Positions 1 to 11,046 of a stretch of DNA of 64,000 nucleotides are shown here, one piece after another; within the stretch, counting starts at the first letter, position 1, and each line of letters begins with the position of its first letter. Where the stretch lies: the NCBI GenBank assembly GCA_965153355.1, contig OZ231127.1, forward strand, positions 73,284,001-73,348,000, in the 5' to 3' direction. Source of the stretch: Flaccisagitta enflata. Lineage: Eukaryota; Chaetognatha; Sagittoidea; Aphragmophora. The notes beneath the pieces were generated by a model. That model saw nothing but the letters and a program-made list of their open reading frames with translations. It did not search any database and was not told the DNA's origin. Position numbers and translations under genes: made by a program.

Positions 1-27
1 TACACTTTTAAACCTGTATGTGTAAAA

Positions 28-95
28 CATACGGACAGACGTACGGACAGACAAACCCTCTTAGAGAGTAACTTGTTCGCGACTTTAAAAAACAC
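28..95 (-). repeat. End fragment of the dispersed hairpin-family repeat
   Basis: Contains the CGGACAGAC run, the CTCTTAGAGAGT segment and a GCGACTTTAAAA end. The same order is seen at the ends of better copies near 19.5 kb and 46.1 kb. The other end is outside the window or lost. Confidence 0.45.
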
Positions 96-672
96 AGAAA
101 TGAAACGCTGCTTTTATTTTAAACTTTGAGCATTTTTGTCCAGTACCAAATGCACCACGACTTTTAGAAACCCTGTTAATTTAGTGTGTGGTTATTCTGC
201 CCCCTTCCATTTTGGACGATTACGTATGGCAAGGCCAAAAGTGCGTATAGTGCGTGAAGTCATTCAGCTTTATCCCTTGTTCCGCAACTTCAGTGGAGAT
301 GAGATTCCGAGTCCGACGAGATTTTAATCACTTCCTTCCAACCGGACGAGGAAAACGAAAGAATCGAACCGAGGATGGACATCGTTAATACACGTCGTGT
401 GCTTGTGAGTTGTGCTACATGATCGGATGAGAGATAGAAGAGAATCGACGTTGTTATTTTCTGTTGTTGTGAATTAGAGATTGTTGTAGTTGTTGTTTGG
501 TCACTGTTGTTATTTTCATTGGAGTTTTATGTCATTTTGTGTCGTCGTGGTTGTCGTTGTCGGTCTTGACGTCGTTTTCGGTGTTGTTTTTTTTGTTTTG
601 GGTTTGTTATAGTTTGTTTTTTGTTGTCCTTGTCGACGTTAGAATTGTTGCTGTACTTACAGGGGTTTAAGT
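96..672. other. Anonymous non-coding DNA
   Basis: No convincing coding region, splice structure or mobile-element terminus was seen. The stretch is T/G-rich on the + strand and grades into the GTT/GCT repeat that follows. Confidence 0.5.
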
Positions 673-703
<31 letters not shown>

Positions 704-713
704 TGTTGTTGTT

Positions 714-761
<48 letters not shown>

Positions 762-763
762 GC
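673..763. repeat. (GTT/GCT)n trinucleotide microsatellite
   Basis: An uninterrupted run of GTT and GCT triplets. Long Val/Ala and Thr/Ala frames on the two strands are products of this repeat, not genes. Confidence 0.9.
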
Positions 764-1009
764 TACAAAACGAGATTTTAGCAAGCGAATGCACAATCGG
801 TTGAGCAAAAAATGATGTAATGCGCGTGCGAAAGAAAAAAAAGCTGAGACCAGAAAAATCGTGGTTCCATGATTACCATCATGATGAATCATCATCATCA
901 TCTTGATCTTGGTCTTGGATATGGACTTAAAGCTTAACTGGCGGACGACGAGCAAGAAAAAGCGAAACTAAATACCACGCGCGCGGGACTCAAAGAGAAA
1001 ATCATCGGG

Positions 1010-1242
<233 letters not shown>

Positions 1243-2012
1243 CGGGACGCGCTCGCGTAAGTATGGTTTAATATCGTGGAATCGAAGCTAAGCTGAGCTG
1301 CGGTCGCGCTGAAAAGTTGAATTAAGGAGTTTTCATTAACAAGCGGAGTTAAATGGAACGCTCACCTATATGCCGGTAGACAACTGTACGTCGGTCATTC
1401 GGTACGGTTGATACTTTTTCTGGCTGCATTTGGAGGCAGGTCGTTTGACGAATGAGTATCCGACCGACGATAGAAGGACGAACGGAAAGACAGACGAACT
1501 GGCACGACCTCACACTGCACGGACCTGCTTTGACACGCGAAGAAAACATGATAATACAGTGATACTCTTCTACCATGGACGCTTCTGATCGTGATTTGGT
1601 TAAATCGACAGGCTCCCTCGCTAAGCTCGACAAGCCCTAAAAACTGTCGTATCTCAGTTGTATTTCTCCTTGAACTGTCTTCCGTCACGAACGTTAGTAA
1701 ATAGCGATGCTCTATCCGAGTTGTCATTCCTAAACCGATCTTTCCCTAACTGATTAATCTTCAAAGATTTGTTGGGGAGATTCTGAACGCAAGAAAGAGA
1801 CCAGTCCATTAAAAACGCGAGAGAGGCCAGAGGCAAAAAGGGACGAAGAAAGGGAGAAAAGTTGAAAAAAAAAAACACACGGAGTGGCACAAAAAAAAAA
1901 AAAAAGCTAAAGACGGCTCTGAAGGGTCAAAGGTGAGCGGCTTTAGCAGCAGGATGAGCAGAGAGGTGAGTCGAAAAGTTTTTTGAGGCCGATCCTAGCA
2001 AAAGTAAAGAAA
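1243..2012. other. Anonymous DNA between microsatellites
   Basis: Short open frames exist on the minus strand but show no recognisable domain and overlap one another in different frames. No repeat family was recognised. Confidence 0.45.
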
Positions 2013-2140
<128 letters not shown>

Positions 2141-2632
2141 AATTTGAATAAGGAGCAGACAGAGGAGATCGGAGAGCCAACAAGACAGACAACGAAGATA
2201 GTCGCACTGGAAGAACTCTGATGAAACTCTTTAAAGATGAATGAGTAATGATGCCGGTGGACCTCGCGGTTATCGTCGCAATTCAAAAGCCCAAATGCGC
2301 GTAAACGCGCGTATCAAAAGCACCAAGCAGTACATATACCCACAAATGGCGTTGCAAGCTCATGCATGCAGCATGTTCAATAGCCAACCGTATGACATGT
2401 CCTATGTATGTACAAGGCGGAAAGCCATAATGGGCATAGCACGAACAAGCAAGATACAATATTGTGTAACAATGATGTACCCAGATATACAATATTGTAT
2501 TACGGTTGATGTTTACAATTAATTGAAGTAAAAGGCCAGTGTGTTTACACCTGTTTACAAGGTAAGAGGGATGGAAATGAATCTCAAACCTATGCACTGT
2601 GCGACGTGCAATGGTGGCAGCGAGTCGTGAAA

Positions 2633-2637
2633 GCATT
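2633..2637. other. Target-site duplication, left copy (GCATT)
   Basis: GCATT directly precedes the left LTR and is repeated exactly after the right LTR at 8318-8322. Five base pairs is usual for BEL/Pao integration. Confidence 0.9.
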
Positions 2638-3132
2638 TGTGAGATTACGGCATGGTTTCTTGCCGTCGGTTCACGCTTTTAGCGATTCACATGTCTATTT
2701 AGCTTAGCGTGAACATGTCCTTATTTTGTCTAATTTGCATATTGAGGTGTGGATGAAATGATAAAGCCCGTTGTAATTCTACATAGCCGCCGATATGTCT
2801 ATTTTTGTGAAGTAAAATCTATTAACGGACAGTTTGCCACCACACCTCTCAAAAAAGACTCTATGAAACAAAAAAGAGAGAGAAAATTAGTACACCAATC
2901 AAGACAAGACGATAAAACGATAAAATGATAAAACGATAAAACAGTAAAACCGACGCAATAACGATAAAAATGCAAGGCAAAAAAATGATAAAAAACGCGC
3001 ACATATTCCCAGCAGCAAAGGGCGATAAAGACTAAAAACCCCAAACAACTCCGTAAGACTACAGAGATGACAAAAGAGCAATGGGGACAAAAAATGGAAT
3101 CGTTAATGCCAACAAAAAACACATTTTTCACA
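2638..3132 (-). repeat. 3' LTR of the gag-only element
   Basis: 495 bp, apparently identical and without indels to 7823-8317. It begins TGTGA and ends TCACA, a perfect 5-bp terminal inverted repeat. Open frames inside it simply recur in the other LTR and are not genes. Confidence 0.95.
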
Positions 3133-3149
3133 GTCCCCGGGGTTTTTTT
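3133..3149 (-). promoter_or_regulatory. Candidate polypurine tract of the retrotransposon
   Basis: In the sense orientation, seven A, then CCCCGGGGAC, directly abut the 3' LTR. The position is right for a second-strand primer, but the C4 interruption makes it atypical. Confidence 0.3.
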
Positions 3150-5474
3150 AGTTTAAAAAAAACATTTCCAAAAAAAAGTTTCGAGAGGGGGGGCGTAAAT
3201 CTAAGGGTAACACACAAAATAGATATAAAAAGAAAAGGGAGGGGGGGGGATCGGATAAGGATGGGGACACACAAACAAACCAGCATACACCACCCACGCA
3301 TTCCCCCCCTGGGGACGAAGGTTGCTACTGCTTGCTTGCAGCTTGCTCAATAGACAAACACCCCCTTCCCGTCCCCTTACCCGACCATGCTACCCAAAGG
3401 ACAAAATCGGCGACAAAACTACAGCTAATACAAGATGGCAAAATTCAAACAGCGGTAAAGTTAATAGTAAGCTCCCTCTGCCCCCATTAAGACTCTCAAC
3501 CCACCATCTACAGGGCTAGCACCCAATTCCCGCACTTCGGGGCACCACAACCCTAGGCAGCGATTCCAGCTTTGGTTTCCTACCAACGTTGCCGCCGATG
3601 GACATATACAGCTTCGTGGCGCCTTGGGGCTTTGAAGCGCCACCACCAGGGCAGGGAATGGAATAGAAGGGTACCCACCCCTAGTGGACCAACTCAAGGG
3701 ATATGACCAACGACTAATGACCAAGGAGGCCCGAAACATACCCAATGGGAAACATCCATACCAGGGGTGAAATGGTAACCCATCTAACGGGACCACCCAA
3801 CGAGACAGGAGGGGAGGGGACTCAATAAAGGGCAATTTAACGCACGCCTTTCTCTATCTCTCCCTTGTAAAACTCCCCCCACTCAACAAAAACGTCACTA
3901 CCCCAACCATGATGCTGTCCGGGAGTATAATCACTCGCATATAGATGAGGCTTCTTTTATTGAGATATAGGGATCATTGCGCAGACAAGGGCCGCCGCCA
4001 AATTGACAATTGACTTGATCGCCCGCACGAAAGAGTCAATTCCACCATGGCCGCAAAGACGAGACACGAGAGAGCCGGCGTTGAGGAGCGTTTACCTAGT
4101 CAAAGAGGGGGTAGGGGGGGGGGAAGGGGGGTTTGGGGCCTTGTGGTGTTTCCAGACATGGGAACGTGACCGGAAACACATCAAAGATTAAAAATCAGCA
4201 ATGACAGAAAAAACATTATACCTAAAATAAATAATTAGAACCAAATATAAACGTGTAGATGACACGTTAACACGGGATAAGAACGCAAAACGCAAAATGA
4301 TAACGATAATTGCATAATAAAAACGCGATACGCAAAACGACAACGAAATCCAATATCAATTATCATTCGATGATAATCTAAACATGAGATAAAACCCCTA
4401 AAAACGCAAGGCGTAAAACAGGGAACAAAAGAAAAAGGAAAAGAAACGGAAAGAGGAAACAGGGAAAAAATGACCGCCAACAAGAGAGGGAAAAAAAAAC
4501 GGGACCCAAAAAAAAAAAAGAAAAAAAGGGAACAAACAAACAAATGAAAGGAGAAAGGGGAAGAACCGAGTAGGAAGGCCAAAGGGACGGAGAGGAAAAC
4601 GAGAGAGACATAACACGAAAAAGGAAAAAACGAGAGAGAACAAAGAGAGAACGAGGGAGAGAACAAGACACCAGAGAGGGAGAAAAGAAAATGAAAAGGA
4701 AAACGAAAAGAAAAAGAAAACAAGAGGGAGAAGGAAAGCAAACAAGAAAAAGAACAAGAAAAAGAACGAGAGAGAACGAGAGAGAAAACGAGAAGAAAAG
4801 AAAAACAAAACAAAACAAAACAAAGCGGAACGAAAAAACTAAGAAACTGAACAGCTCCCATCACCTAAAATGAGACGACGATGAAGGGGCGCAAAACTCG
4901 ACTGCCGGAGAATCCTTCCCATTGAAGGTCGAGAGACGTAGCCGATGGAGGAGGAGGAGGAGGATAAGACGGAGGAAAGGAGATCGGTCGGCGCCATCTT
5001 GGAAACAAATCGAGACGACAGGCGCCGCCATCTTTCTTCCTGCGGGGGCCGGAAGTGGTCACGCCCGCGCTCAAGCAATTGAGAAAAATGTCCGGAAGCT
5101 ACTGTAGGGTGAATACAAAGAAAACACACAAACAGAGGACGAAAAAACGTTATCAAAACACCAAACAGATAAGGGGCGGGAAAAGAAAGGGATATCCATT
5201 GAAGCGAATTGACACAGTATAATCATAGTCAAGCAATCATCAATGTCAATCACTCTTTCAATTAAACTTATCCGTTTTAGAAGTGTTGATATGGAACGCA
5301 TTTGAATGCATTCCATCGCCAAATCCAGCTGTCTAGGGCCACTCCACCGGACAAATGAAGGACCACCCAGCGGCTGGGGACGCGTCTGTTCGCAATCACG
5401 CGACTTGAAGGACATGGAGGGCGCATGAGCGGAAATGAGGCGAAGAAGAGGACAGAATGGATGGTAGGAGTGAA
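3150..5474. other. Non-coding interior of the gag-only element
   Basis: No pol motif is present. The region has a low-complexity purine-rich part (about 4390-4860) that creates long Phe/Ser frames on the minus strand. It also has the CCATCTT/CCGGAAG cluster listed separately. It may be filler or captured host DNA kept for RNA length or packaging; that is inference. Confidence 0.55.
4991..5099. promoter_or_regulatory. Cluster of YY1-like and ETS-like sites inside the retrotransposon
   Basis: Two CGCCATCTT-type words (near 4992 and 5025) resemble the YY1 consensus. Two CCGGAAG words (near 5049 and 5092) resemble ETS sites, all within 110 bp of locally GC-rich sequence. Such combinations are typical of metazoan core promoters. 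Whether it drives transcription, and in which direction, is unknown. Confidence 0.3.
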
Positions 5475-7343
5475 TCATTGATTAAAATTACGGCCGTGGA
5501 GGATTATTGCATGGACTCGGCCGCACATTTGACACGTAGGTTTATTGTTGCAGTTTTTGGCAGTGTGTCCCTTCTCTAGGCAATGGTAACAAAGTTCGCG
5601 CTTTGATAAAATGTCCACCCTTGAATCGACAGAGACGTCCATTAAAATGGGGCATTGAGACGTTGCATGGGGATGGCTACAAATCTCGCAGAGTCCGTTT
5701 GGCTGATGTTGGTGGTGTATGGTGGAATCTTCTTCGGGCGGCGCCTGATATCTTTTGATAATTGCCCATCGTGACACCAACTCTACCAAATTATGGTAGT
5801 TATAATCTCCCCGGCCATCTTGTTTTGATTCAAAGTCCTCCGTCCAAAATTTGTCAGCGAGATGAGGGATCCGGTTGTTGAGAATGTCACGAATTCTGTT
5901 TTCTCTATGACACATCTCTTCCTCTCCACACACCCTCGCAATCTTCTCAGCCTTCAACAATTCCGCATATAGGAGAAAATGGGCCTTGTAATCATGTGTT
6001 GCGATTGGAGGAGCGGAGGCGATTCCGTCAAGCAGCGCGCCCACCATGCTTAACTCCCCCTGGAATATCATGTCCATCCGTTCAAAACACTTCTCCAACT
6101 CAACGGCGGCAGTCTCTGCTGTCACACCGATTGTCGCAGTCATGATGACATCAGCTACAGGGCCACTAAACCAATGTGGTAACTCCAAAAGCATGTCCAT
6201 TTCCGTAATTCCCTTATTATTTGCCGCCTCCAAAAATCTCCGTTTCAGAATAATGTAATCTGTGGGCGTCAAGGATGTATGCGGTGTTCTCGGCCGTGCC
6301 TTTTCCAAATTCTTGTAACCAATTTCTCGCCATCGAATGAAATTATCGGCATGGGATGCAGCAAGAAATCTCTCAATGGCACCATCTGACAAGGGCTGAT
6401 GGGCTAAACCCTGTCGAGCTGCTTGAGCACCCATTTGACGCCGCGTTAAAGGAGATGGAGGAGGAGGAGGAGGATGATGATTGGAATGATGGCGATGGAC
6501 TTGTGTCGTCTGAGGTCTACGGTGATCTGTGTCTGTCGGGCGTTTCTGGGGTGGTTGCTGATGTCGATGACCACCGCCGACTCCTTCCGACCGCTCCTGA
6601 TCTCCACCCACCTGCCTGACGACCTCACCATCACCATTCGCAGCTTTAGCAATCCAATCCCCATTGACTTGACATTGCTGCTGATGATGTTGTTGACGAG
6701 CCTGTTGAAACACTGGTGGTTGTTGATGGTGCTGATGGAGCTGCTCGTGTACCGGCTCCTGCGTTGTTCCACACATGGAGGGATGATGCGTCGGCCTAAC
6801 ATCTCGCCGCTCTGACGCGCCACCTAATCCACCTTGATTCAGGTCATTCAAATTCACGCGTTGCAATGTCTCGTCAACCGCTTCCGCGTCCACCCCCAGC
6901 TTATGAGGGGCACGTTGGCGATATCTAAGAATCTCCTCCGTTGTCGGGAAATTGTCGGAGTACAAGTCTGTTGCAAAAAATTTCATCTTTGTCCATTTGC
7001 TGCGCACAGTTTTCAGACTATTTGCAGAGTACGCCCACAAGTCGTATGCATTGTCAAGTTCACCCAATTTCGAAATGTCGTTGGTTTTGGCGAGGTAACG
7101 ATAAACGATTCCTTGAAGGCCGTCGCGCGCAAAATCTGAATCTGCCGCTGCCATTTCATCGTCAGGGTTACTGGCCACATAATTAAAGGCCATTTGAGCC
7201 TCGTTTAAGGCCGCTACCACATTTGCACGCATCTCGCGCAACTCGATGATATGTTCATGTTGGCAACCCGCAAAGTACGATGCCAAAGATGAAATTGAGG
7301 TGTCGTGTACACCCCTATTAGCCATTGTTGATGGAACAGACAT
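5475..7343 (-). CDS. gag: Gag polyprotein of a BEL/Pao-type retrotransposon, intact
   Basis: 622 residues from the first in-frame ATG (7343); an upstream TTG extension is not needed. Gag is the structural protein that forms the cytoplasmic particle and packages element RNA. The N-terminal third is unremarkable. Residues about 175-320 are Gln/His/Pro-rich and low in complexity. Residues about 320-530 form a helical region with an early FIRWREIGY segment, as in the DUF1759-like part of BEL/Pao Gag. The C-terminus has three zinc knuckles: C-x2-C-x3-H-x4-C (about 552-564), canonical C-x2-C-x4-H-x4-C (585-598) and C-x2-C-x3-H-x4-H (604-616). The last type is characteristic of BEL/Pao. The stop falls six residues after the third knuckle, where an autonomous element would continue into protease. 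The frame has no breaks, consistent with a recent insertion. Confidence 0.9.
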   Translation of the reverse strand: MSVPSTMANRGVHDTSISSLASYFAGCQHEHIIELREMRANVVAALNEAQMAFNYVASNPDDEMAAADSDFARDGLQGIVYRYLAKTNDISKLGELDNAYDLWAYSANSLKTVRSKWTKMKFFATDLYSDNFPTTEEILRYRQRAPHKLGVDAEAVDETLQRVNLNDLNQGGLGGASERRDVRPTHHPSMCGTTQEPVHEQLHQHHQQPPVFQQARQQHHQQQCQVNGDWIAKAANGDGEVVRQVGGDQERSEGVGGGHRHQQPPQKRPTDTDHRRPQTTQVHRHHSNHHPPPPPPSPLTRRQMGAQAARQGLAHQPLSDGAIERFLAASHADNFIRWREIGYKNLEKARPRTPHTSLTPTDYIILKRRFLEAANNKGITEMDMLLELPHWFSGPVADVIMTATIGVTAETAAVELEKCFERMDMIFQGELSMVGALLDGIASAPPIATHDYKAHFLLYAELLKAEKIARVCGEEEMCHRENRIRDILNNRIPHLADKFWTEDFESKQDGRGDYNYHNLVELVSRWAIIKRYQAPPEEDSTIHHQHQPNGLCEICSHPHATSQCPILMDVSVDSRVDILSKRELCYHCLEKGHTAKNCNNKPTCQMCGRVHAIILHGRNFNQ

Positions 7344-7808
7344 TTTAGCGTCCAATGGAAACTGGCGCGATAACGTTTTTAGAGTCCATTTTGCTTGGAC
7401 GTAATCACTTGCTTAATTCACGTCGAAAATACAGCGTCAGTTAAGCATCACCCGTCGGTTTTTAGTAAGCTTTCTCAAGAAGTATCGCGTCAGCCACTTG
7501 TTTCTTTTCACTTTCAGCCGCATAAAGAGCGGCGACTTGCGCAGAAAGAGGGCACGTCGCGATGTTCATCTTTGTGCTAGCACGCCAAAAAAGGATCAGG
7601 TTCGCTACCACCGACGCTAATTGCACGTGGGGAGAGGCGCAAATACATTTCGACGTTAAAAGGACAATTCACCAGCGATTTATCAACGCGTGTTTCTCTC
7701 ATTGACATCACGTCCCGGCGCCCCGGCGCCTGGGGCCGTCACGTAGCATGACAGCAGCCTGGGTCAGGGCAGGAGACACGAATAGACGAGTGAAGACGGC
7801 GTCGATTT

Positions 7809-7823
7809 TTAATAGATTTTACT
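7809..7823 (-). promoter_or_regulatory. Candidate self-primed primer-binding site
   Basis: The 14 sense-strand bases directly after the 5' LTR, GTAAAATCTATTAA, together with the last LTR base, are perfectly complementary to 15 nt inside the LTR (7996-8010). No TGG start matching a tRNA 3' end occurs nearby. In Tf1/sushi-type elements the 5' end of the RNA anneals just downstream of the LTR in this way. The mechanism here is inferred. Confidence 0.5.
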
Positions 7824-8317
7824 GTGAGATTACGGCATGGTTTCTTGCCGTCGGTTCACGCTTTTAGCGATTCACATGTCTATTTAGCTTAGCGTGAACA
7901 TGTCCTTATTTTGTCTAATTTGCATATTGAGGTGTGGATGAAATGATAAAGCCCGTTGTAATTCTACATAGCCGCCGATATGTCTATTTTTGTGAAGTAA
8001 AATCTATTAACGGACAGTTTGCCACCACACCTCTCAAAAAAGACTCTATGAAACAAAAAAGAGAGAGAAAATTAGTACACCAATCAAGACAAGACGATAA
8101 AACGATAAAATGATAAAACGATAAAACAGTAAAACCGACGCAATAACGATAAAAATGCAAGGCAAAAAAATGATAAAAAACGCGCACATATTCCCAGCAG
8201 CAAAGGGCGATAAAGACTAAAAACCCCAAACAACTCCGTAAGACTACAGAGATGACAAAAGAGCAATGGGGACAAAAAATGGAATCGTTAATGCCAACAA
8301 AAAACACATTTTTCACA
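7823..8317 (-). repeat. 5' LTR of the gag-only element
   Basis: 495 bp, apparently identical to 2638-3132. It would carry the promoter for gag. The segment complementary to the primer-binding site lies about 307-322 nt into the sense LTR, a plausible place for the start of the R region. Confidence 0.95.
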
Positions 8318-8322
8318 GCATT
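8318..8322. other. Target-site duplication, right copy (GCATT)
   Basis: Exact repeat of 2633-2637. Confidence 0.9.
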
Positions 8323-9124
8323 CGTGCGACTGTAATCGCAGGCAAAAAACGTGATCCTGCTCAGCGCTTGCGGGTGGGATAGTTCCCCCACCTTGTAAAA
8401 AGAGCCCCCGGATGACCTCCAGCAGACCCCTCTGAAATCCAGCAGACCCCTCCAAATACAAGGGATAATGGGCAGAATTTTCTTTACTTGTTTATGTAAA
8501 AAGCAATCGAAATGAAGGGGATCGACTATGATGATTTTTGATTCACAAGAGACACTTGATACAATCGGGAGATCGGCTCTCCAAACGCTGTAACTTATCC
8601 ACAAACGTTACACTTTTTTCCTCGCGAAATTCTTGAACGAAAATGTTGAAACCAGAGTTGGCTAAAGAATCGAAAAGAGATGATGATTATTAATAACCGC
8701 AATATGCAAATTAGGTTACGGAACAACGTCAAATATCAAGATGACAAAGTCGCATACCGGACTAATGAGTGGTCGCTAACAGCTGGGTAGGAGCCGTAAT
8801 GAGGGCAGGGGCAGTCATGAGGTTGGACGGGAGCTATATGATGGCTGGACATAGGCCGTTTTCATTGCTCACAGTGGTTTCACGTCATTTCAAAATAGTA
8901 TGGACAAACTAACAGACACACTTTCCATTAAAGTATCTAGGCAAGCGCCTAAAAAAAAGGAGTAATTATGCTTAATCTCCGATTGTATCCGTATGTTTAC
9001 GGAATGCAAAGACCACAACAATGCAGTGTGAGCGAAATGAGACAATTTTGGCCATGACTTAGACAGCAGTGACAGAAGCAGTGACACAAGTGAAATATAC
9101 CTTAATGAAAACTCGTGACGAGAG
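8323..9124. other. Anonymous DNA
   Basis: No gene or repeat family recognised. Short minus-strand frames lack any domain and have no splice-site support. Confidence 0.45.
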
Positions 9125-9460
9125 CTGTATGGCCTAACGGTACTTACTCGGAAAAAATGCCTCGGCATAGCAGCCCATACTGGGTGTTACTATGGACCTT
9201 CCCCATCACATCCACACTAAGAGCCAAATGTTCTACTTGGAAATTAGGCTGAAATGGCCTAATATGGCCATTTCTCAGGTCATATCGGCTCTACCATAGG
9301 ATTTACATGTTTTTTTGTTTGACTGGATTTTTTTCTCTGAAACTGATGCCAACCATTGATTTATCAACCTGTGGATACATATCAGGCCAAAGCAGAGGAA
9401 AACCCGGTCCAATTGACCTATTATGGCCTAATTCAAGGCATTTTTTAGGCCAAAAATCTG
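9125..9460 (+). repeat. Left arm of a large inverted repeat
   Basis: About 335 bp, roughly 80 percent identical by eye to the reverse complement of 12035-12375. Shared landmarks include a GAAAAAATGCCTCGGCATAG segment and a GTTCTACTTGGAAATTAGGC segment. Either two inverted copies of a dispersed repeat or the long termini of one element. Confidence 0.75.
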
Positions 9461-9481
9461 TTTTATGACTCCCAAGCATTG

Positions 9482-9482
9482 G

Positions 9483-9524
<42 letters not shown>

Positions 9525-9526
9525 GG

Positions 9527-9570
<44 letters not shown>

Positions 9571-9571
9571 G
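9482..9571. repeat. (GTT)n microsatellite
   Basis: Thirty GTT-type triplets with one GTG interruption. Confidence 0.95.
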
Positions 9572-9591
9572 GGCAGCAGCTCTGAGGGTGT

Positions 9592-9870
9592 TTTCACACA
9601 TATGGGAGATTTTCTCCTCCTCCTCCTTTCCCCCCCCCCCCCGTCTCAAACTCCTCAAGGCCCAAATCCCAGCCTTGAGGCCCAAATCCCAACCTTGAGG
9701 CCCAAATCCTAGCTTTGAGGCCAAAATCCCAGCCTTCAGGTCTAAATCCCAGCCTCAAGACCCAGATCCCAACCTCGTGGCCCAATTCAAGCCTCAAAGC
9801 CCAAGTCGCAGCTTTAAGGCTTAGATTGCAGCTTGAAGGAGAAGGAGAAAATTCCCCATATGTGTGAAAG
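9592..9870. repeat. Minisatellite (about 21 bp) flanked by a 35-bp inverted repeat
   Basis: About nine diverged copies of a CCTTGAGGCCCAAATCCCAG unit lie between inverted segments reading TTTCACACATATGGGAGATT (left) and the near-complement around 9833-9868. Related modules with different minisatellites but the same ATGTGTGAAAG border occur at 20140-20415 and 46120-46277. Confidence 0.7.
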
Positions 9871-9986
9871 AATGGGTCATTGAACCCTCCAGGGCCGCTG
9901 CCCTGATCCCTCTCTCAGCTTCAATCACAACCCTCATTAGCAAGGCACAGATACTGTTAACCATCTAACTCTTTTACGACAGTTAA

Positions 9987-9987
<1 letters not shown>

Positions 9988-10038
<51 letters not shown>

Positions 10039-10054
10039 GCTGTTGTTGTTGTTT

Positions 10055-10090
<36 letters not shown>
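9988..10090. repeat. (GTT)n microsatellite
   Basis: Long GTT run with a few substitutions. Confidence 0.95.
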
Positions 10091-10164
10091 TTTCTATTAT
10101 TGTAAACTTATATCATTGCAGAGAATCCCACTTCCATTCTCCTTATACAACATGTGTATTTCAT

Positions 10165-10373
10165 TTTTAGTCGCATGCTACGCGACTCTACACCCTGCTT
10201 TGTCGGTCCGTTCATCCATCGGTCCGTCCGTTGGTCCGTCCGTCCGTCACACTTTACTTTTTTTGGCTTTTGTGGTCTTTGGCCTCACTGCTCCTGCCCA
10301 AATGATAAAGTGATCTCAAATATGGCCCCTGCCCACCCGCACGCAACTGGGGTAGCCGTGTATCCGGCCTTGT
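10165..10373 (+). mobile_element. Hairpin-family dispersed element, copy 1
   Basis: Starts TTTTAGTCGC, continues with a short hairpin (AGTCGC...GCGACT), CTCTACACC, an array of TCCG/TCGG tetramers, then CCCCTGCCCACCCGCACGC and ends GTATCCGGCCTTGT. The same ends and order are seen in many copies in this window. No coding capacity. It looks like a short non-autonomous mobile element of unassigned class. Confidence 0.75.
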
Positions 10374-10489
10374 ATATTAATGTTTTACTAAAGTTATCCA
10401 GACGCAAATCTTCATTACAACAAGTTGTGTGTGGGAGGGCAGGGGCAATGAAAAACAAGTGATCCAAGGACCGCACATGGTCAGCGGCA

Positions 10490-10845
10490 CCAGTTGCCCA
10501 TTATGGGGTATTTAGGTGATGAGAGGTGAGAGCAGAGTAGTGACCCCAAAGGGCTGATGTTGAGTAGAACACTGGAGAGAATTTCCATACAACCAGGAGA
10601 GAGGTCAGGGGGTCACAAGAGATCTGGATGGAGGCTCTATGCCTAAGAGGGATAATTTGAGACCTGTGAGGACTGATTTTAGGCTATGAGTTGAGATTTC
10701 AGCCCACAGTAGGCTGGACTGGGGCCCAAGACCTTTGGGGGGACGGATGGATGGATAGACAGATGGATGGATGGATGTATGGAAGTTCACCCTGTGTTCT
10801 ACAGGACATTGCCACATTGGCCCTTTGGGCCGCTACCCAAAAAGG
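10490..10845. repeat. Relative of the GGCCGCTGCCC module
   Basis: Bounded by CAGCGGCACC and a GGCCGCTACCC segment, with a GGGGGGACGGATGG portion that resembles the reverse complement of 57355-57390. No gene seen. Confidence 0.4.
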
Positions 10846-11046
10846 CTAACCAAGTTTTTTTGAAGGAGCAGTAATGCAAAAAATGCCCAAAAACCAAAAA
10901 AGCAAAGCGTTACCAACTGACAGACTGACAAACCAACTGACTGACAGACATAGTGGGTTACAGAGTCCCATTCACGCAACTAAAAACAAGTTCTGAAGTT
11001 GACAGCTTTTACAGAAATGCTATGCCATTGGAATTTCGATGAAGGC

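Larger units (their letters stand above)
2638..8317 (-). mobile_element. Complete gag-only BEL/Pao-type LTR retrotransposon (5680 bp)
   Basis: Two 495-bp direct repeats with TGTGA...TCACA ends bound the element, and a 5-bp duplication (GCATT) flanks it, so both insertion boundaries are defined. The single intact gene is gag on the minus strand, so the right LTR is the 5' LTR. The roughly 2.3 kb between gag and the 3' LTR holds no protease, RT, RNase H or integrase motif in any frame. The element therefore resembles the terminal-repeat-plus-Gag class of non-autonomous retrotransposons, which need Pol from a relative. The LTRs appear identical by eye, which points to a very recent insertion. 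The degenerate BEL/Pao pol at 32.6-37 kb shows that related autonomous elements once existed in this genome, but I cannot show it was the partner. Confidence 0.93.

Noticed and set aside
2799-3131. 110-codon frame in the left LTR, repeated as part of a longer frame at 7984-8604
   Set aside because: It is simply LTR sequence, antisense or sense noise, with hydrophobic low-complexity composition from A/T-rich runs.
4235-4864. 209-codon minus frame within the retrotransposon
   Set aside because: Phe/Ser/Leu repetition generated by a purine-rich tract on the other strand; overlapping frames look the same.
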